Part shown: positions 7,366-8,852 of the stretch, piece by piece | How positions within the stretch are numbered: position 1 is the stretch's first letter | Layout of the letters: every line of letters starts with the position of its first letter | Assembly: GCA_031261015.1 (NCBI GenBank) | Contig: JAISKG010000133.1 | Span: 1-8,852, forward strand | Reading direction: 5' to 3' | DNA length: 8,852 bases | From: Dysgonamonadaceae bacterium | GTDB taxonomy: Bacteria > Bacteroidota > Bacteroidia > Bacteroidales > Azobacteroidaceae | Made by a program: the position numbers and the translations under genes | The notes under the pieces: generated by a model | Database searches by the model: none | The model's input: the letters and a program-made list of their open reading frames with translations, nothing else | What the model was told of the DNA's origin: nothing

Positions 7366-7396
7366 CAAATTTAATACAAGTTTGAGAAATTGCAAG
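7366..7396 (-). promoter_or_regulatory. Candidate Bacteroidota promoter for the GH3-agu operon
   Basis: On the minus strand TAAATTTG (7373-7366) is an exact match to the -7 consensus TAnnTTTG. Nineteen bases upstream of it lies CTTG (7396-7393), a three-of-four match to the -33 TTTG element. Transcription would begin near 7362, leaving a leader of about 48 nt before the ATG at 7313. No Shine-Dalgarno sequence is seen, as is common in this phylum. The region is AT-rich, so chance matches are possible. Confidence 0.6.
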
Positions 7397-7462
7397 AAAA
7401 TATAAACAACTCATCCAAATATTCCTGCAAAAAATTGAATTTAAAACAAAAAAGGCTTTTTT

Positions 7463-7486
7463 CACTTCTTAATTATTAAAAAAGTG
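7463..7486. promoter_or_regulatory. AT-rich dyad next to the hppA -7 box (possible operator)
   Basis: CACTT at 7463-7467 is mirrored by AAGTG at 7482-7486, and much of the AT-rich 14-bp centre continues the symmetry. The element ends 2 bp before the -7 box at 7489 and covers the -33 region, where a repressor or activator would act. Just upstream, 7448-7462 (AAAAAAGGCTTTTTT) is a second perfect short palindrome. No regulator can be named, and AT richness makes chance symmetry likely. Confidence 0.3.
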
Positions 7487-7488
7487 TC

Positions 7489-7496
7489 TATCTTTG
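7489..7496 (+). promoter_or_regulatory. Candidate -7 promoter element for the pyrophosphatase gene
   Basis: TATCTTTG matches the Bacteroidota -7 consensus TAnnTTTG exactly and lies 39 bp before the ATG at 7536. There is no good -33 TTTG at the expected spacing (7465-7469 reads CTTCT or similar). Transcription would start near 7500. Confidence 0.65.
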
Positions 7497-7499
7497 CGA

Positions 7500-7525
7500 C
7501 TTATTTGAATTTTTTAAAAAATAAG
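7500..7525 (+). other. Possible 5'-terminal stem-loop in the hppA leader
   Basis: CTTATTT (7500-7506) and AAATAAG (7519-7525) form a perfect 7-bp inverted repeat with a 12-nt AT-rich loop, which can extend by internal T/A pairing. The predicted transcript would begin at about this stem, so it could protect the 5' end of the mRNA; it ends 10 nt before the start codon. It is mostly A-U and therefore weak. Confidence 0.3.
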
Positions 7526-7535
7526 ATTATTTAAG

Positions 7536-8852
7536 ATGAAAAAACGAAAGAATGTAGCTCTTTTGACAAGTTTGTTTTGCAGTTTGAGTTTACCGACTTA
7601 CGCCAGCGAAGCCGACTTAGCGATTCCCGATTTGCACACGGGAACGTTTCACATTTTCGGCGGAGAAATTTCGGCTTGGAACTTCTTGTTCTGGGGTGCG
7701 ATTATTATCGCCGGCACTTTAGCATTCAGTTTGTTGCTCCGCAATCAGGTTAGGAAACTTCCGGCGCACGATTCGATGTTGAAAGTGGCTCAAACCATTT
7801 ACTCTACTTGCCGTACGTATCTCGAACAGCAGGGTAAATTCCTCCTGATGCTGTTCGGTTTGGTGGCCGTTGTATTGTGCATTTATTTCTTCGGATTGTT
7901 GGGACAATCGGTTGGCGTAGTTTTGCAAGTGCTGCTGTTTTCGATTGTGGGAATGGGCGGTTCGTATGCGGTGGCTTGGTACGGTATTCGCGTGAATACG
8001 TATGCTAATGCGCGCACGGCGTTTGCTTCGCTGAAAGGTCGCCCGTTGGATGTTGTAAACATTCCGTTGAAAGCCGGTATGAGCGTCGGTTTATTCCTCA
8101 TTTCGCTGGAATTGGTGATGATGGTTATCATTTTATTATTTGTTCCACGTGACATTGTGGGCATTTGTTTCTTGGGATTCGCGATCGGCGAATCGTTGGG
8201 AGCCAGCGCATTGCGTATTGCAGGCGGTATTTTCACCAAAATTGCCGACATTGGTTCCGATTTAATGAAAGTAGTATTCAAAGTAAAAGAAGACGACCCA
8301 CGTAATCCAGGCGTAATTGCCGACTGTACAGGCGATAACGCAGGCGATAGCGTAGGTCCTACCGCCGACGGCTTTGAAACTTACGGCGTGACCGGCGTGG
8401 CGTTGATCACCTTTATTACATTAGCTGTTCCCAATCCCGATCTGCAAGCCAAATTAATCGTTTGGATTTTCGGAATGCGCTTTTTGATGGACTTCCTGTC
8501 GGGATGCTCGTTCTTTATCAATCAAGGTATTTCTAAAAAATTATATGGCAATAAAAAAGATTTCGATTTTGAAGCTCCTTTGATGCGATTGATCGTGATT
8601 GCCGCCGTGTTGTGTATTTCGGCAAGTTTTGTGATGAGCCATTTGTTGCTGGGCGATTTACCCGATCCAACTTTATGGTGGAAATTAGCCGTGATCATTG
8701 GTTGCGGAACTTTGGGCGCTCTGTTGATCCCCGAATTTACCAAATATTTTACCAGTTCCAAATCGCGCCACGTGAAAGAAATAGTAATCGCATCGCGCGA
8801 AGGCGGACCTTCGTTGAATATTCTTTCAGGTATCGTAGCCGGTTATTTCGGT
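7536..8852 (+). CDS. hppA: Membrane-bound ion-translocating pyrophosphatase, divergent type (3' end outside window)
   Basis: The frame is open from ATG 7536 to the window end without a stop, giving 439 residues; the family usually has 650-800, so about 60% is seen. The enzyme hydrolyses cytosolic pyrophosphate and pumps H+ and/or Na+ out across the inner membrane. Residues 1-24 look like a signal peptide (KKRK, hydrophobic core, TYASEA), followed by many membrane helices. The substrate loop is clear: GGIFTKIADIGSD at 230-242, EDDPRNPGVIAD at 252-263, GDNAGD at 266-271, then TADGFETYG with Asp278 and Glu281. Lys235, Asp238, Asp242, Asp263, Asp267 and Asp271 match family ligands. However, the usual D-x7-K-x-E block (DVGADLVGKVE in typical enzymes) is altered: DIGSDLMKVVF, with one residue fewer before DDPRNP. 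This suggests a divergent subfamily rather than a broken gene, because the rest is well kept. K+ dependence and ion choice rest partly on residues beyond the window. It is transcribed away from the GH3 operon from its own promoter. Confidence 0.93.
   Translation, partial: MKKRKNVALLTSLFCSLSLPTYASEADLAIPDLHTGTFHIFGGEISAWNFLFWGAIIIAGTLAFSLLLRNQVRKLPAHDSMLKVAQTIYSTCRTYLEQQGKFLLMLFGLVAVVLCIYFFGLLGQSVGVVLQVLLFSIVGMGGSYAVAWYGIRVNTYANARTAFASLKGRPLDVVNIPLKAGMSVGLFLISLELVMMVIILLFVPRDIVGICFLGFAIGESLGASALRIAGGIFTKIADIGSDLMKVVFKVKEDDPRNPGVIADCTGDNAGDSVGPTADGFETYGVTGVALITFITLAVPNPDLQAKLIVWIFGMRFLMDFLSGCSFFINQGISKKLYGNKKDFDFEAPLMRLIVIAAVLCISASFVMSHLLLGDLPDPTLWWKLAVIIGCGTLGALLIPEFTKYFTSSKSRHVKEIVIASREGGPSLNILSGIVAGYFG

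Noticed and set aside
7448..7462. AAAAAAGGCTTTTTT as a bidirectional intrinsic terminator
   Set aside because: The palindrome has a 1-nt centre and cannot form a normal hairpin loop, and no gene ends nearby on either strand.
7883..8281. 132-residue minus-strand open frame near the window end
   Set aside because: It is antisense to the pyrophosphatase gene, whose substrate-loop motifs make the plus strand the coding one.

Overview
The window looks like a chromosomal segment of a Bacteroidota (probably Bacteroidales) bacterium. Two candidate promoters carry the Bacteroidota -7 signature TAnnTTTG, genes lack clear Shine-Dalgarno sequences, and the gene families fit that phylum: a secreted GH3 glycosidase, the AguA/AguB agmatine pathway, a C39-peptidase ABC exporter and a divergent membrane pyrophosphatase. 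I cannot name the species.

Layout. (1) Positions 1-2996, plus strand: the end of a multi-pass membrane protein, a membrane-anchored thioredoxin-like protein, and a complete 708-residue peptidase-containing ABC transporter. The genes are 2 nt apart and then overlap by 4 nt, so this looks like the distal part of a peptide maturation/export operon whose precursor peptide and other genes lie upstream. (2) Positions 2963-7313, minus strand: four tightly packed genes, transcribed as GH3 beta-glucosidase, a 50-residue unrecognised small protein at 4932-5084, agmatine deiminase (aguA) and N-carbamoylputrescine amidase (aguB). The last two convert agmatine to putrescine. This operon converges on the exporter operon, and the two coding regions overlap tail to tail by 34 bp. 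(3) Positions 7314-7535: a 222-bp AT-rich divergent intergenic region with one candidate promoter on each strand, a dyad next to the plus-strand promoter and a possible stem-loop at the start of that transcript. (4) Positions 7536-8852, plus strand: the first 439 residues of a membrane-bound ion-translocating pyrophosphatase, cut by the window end.

The main points for follow-up are the overlooked 50-residue gene, the divergent pyrophosphatase (signal-peptide-like N-terminus and altered D-x7-K-x-E motif), the export cassette with a C39 peptidase lacking the usual Asp before its catalytic Cys, and the odd pairing of a secreted glycosidase with agmatine catabolism. No stretch above 300 bases lacks a gene. 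I saw no tRNA, rRNA, CRISPR array, insertion sequence or convincing intrinsic terminator.
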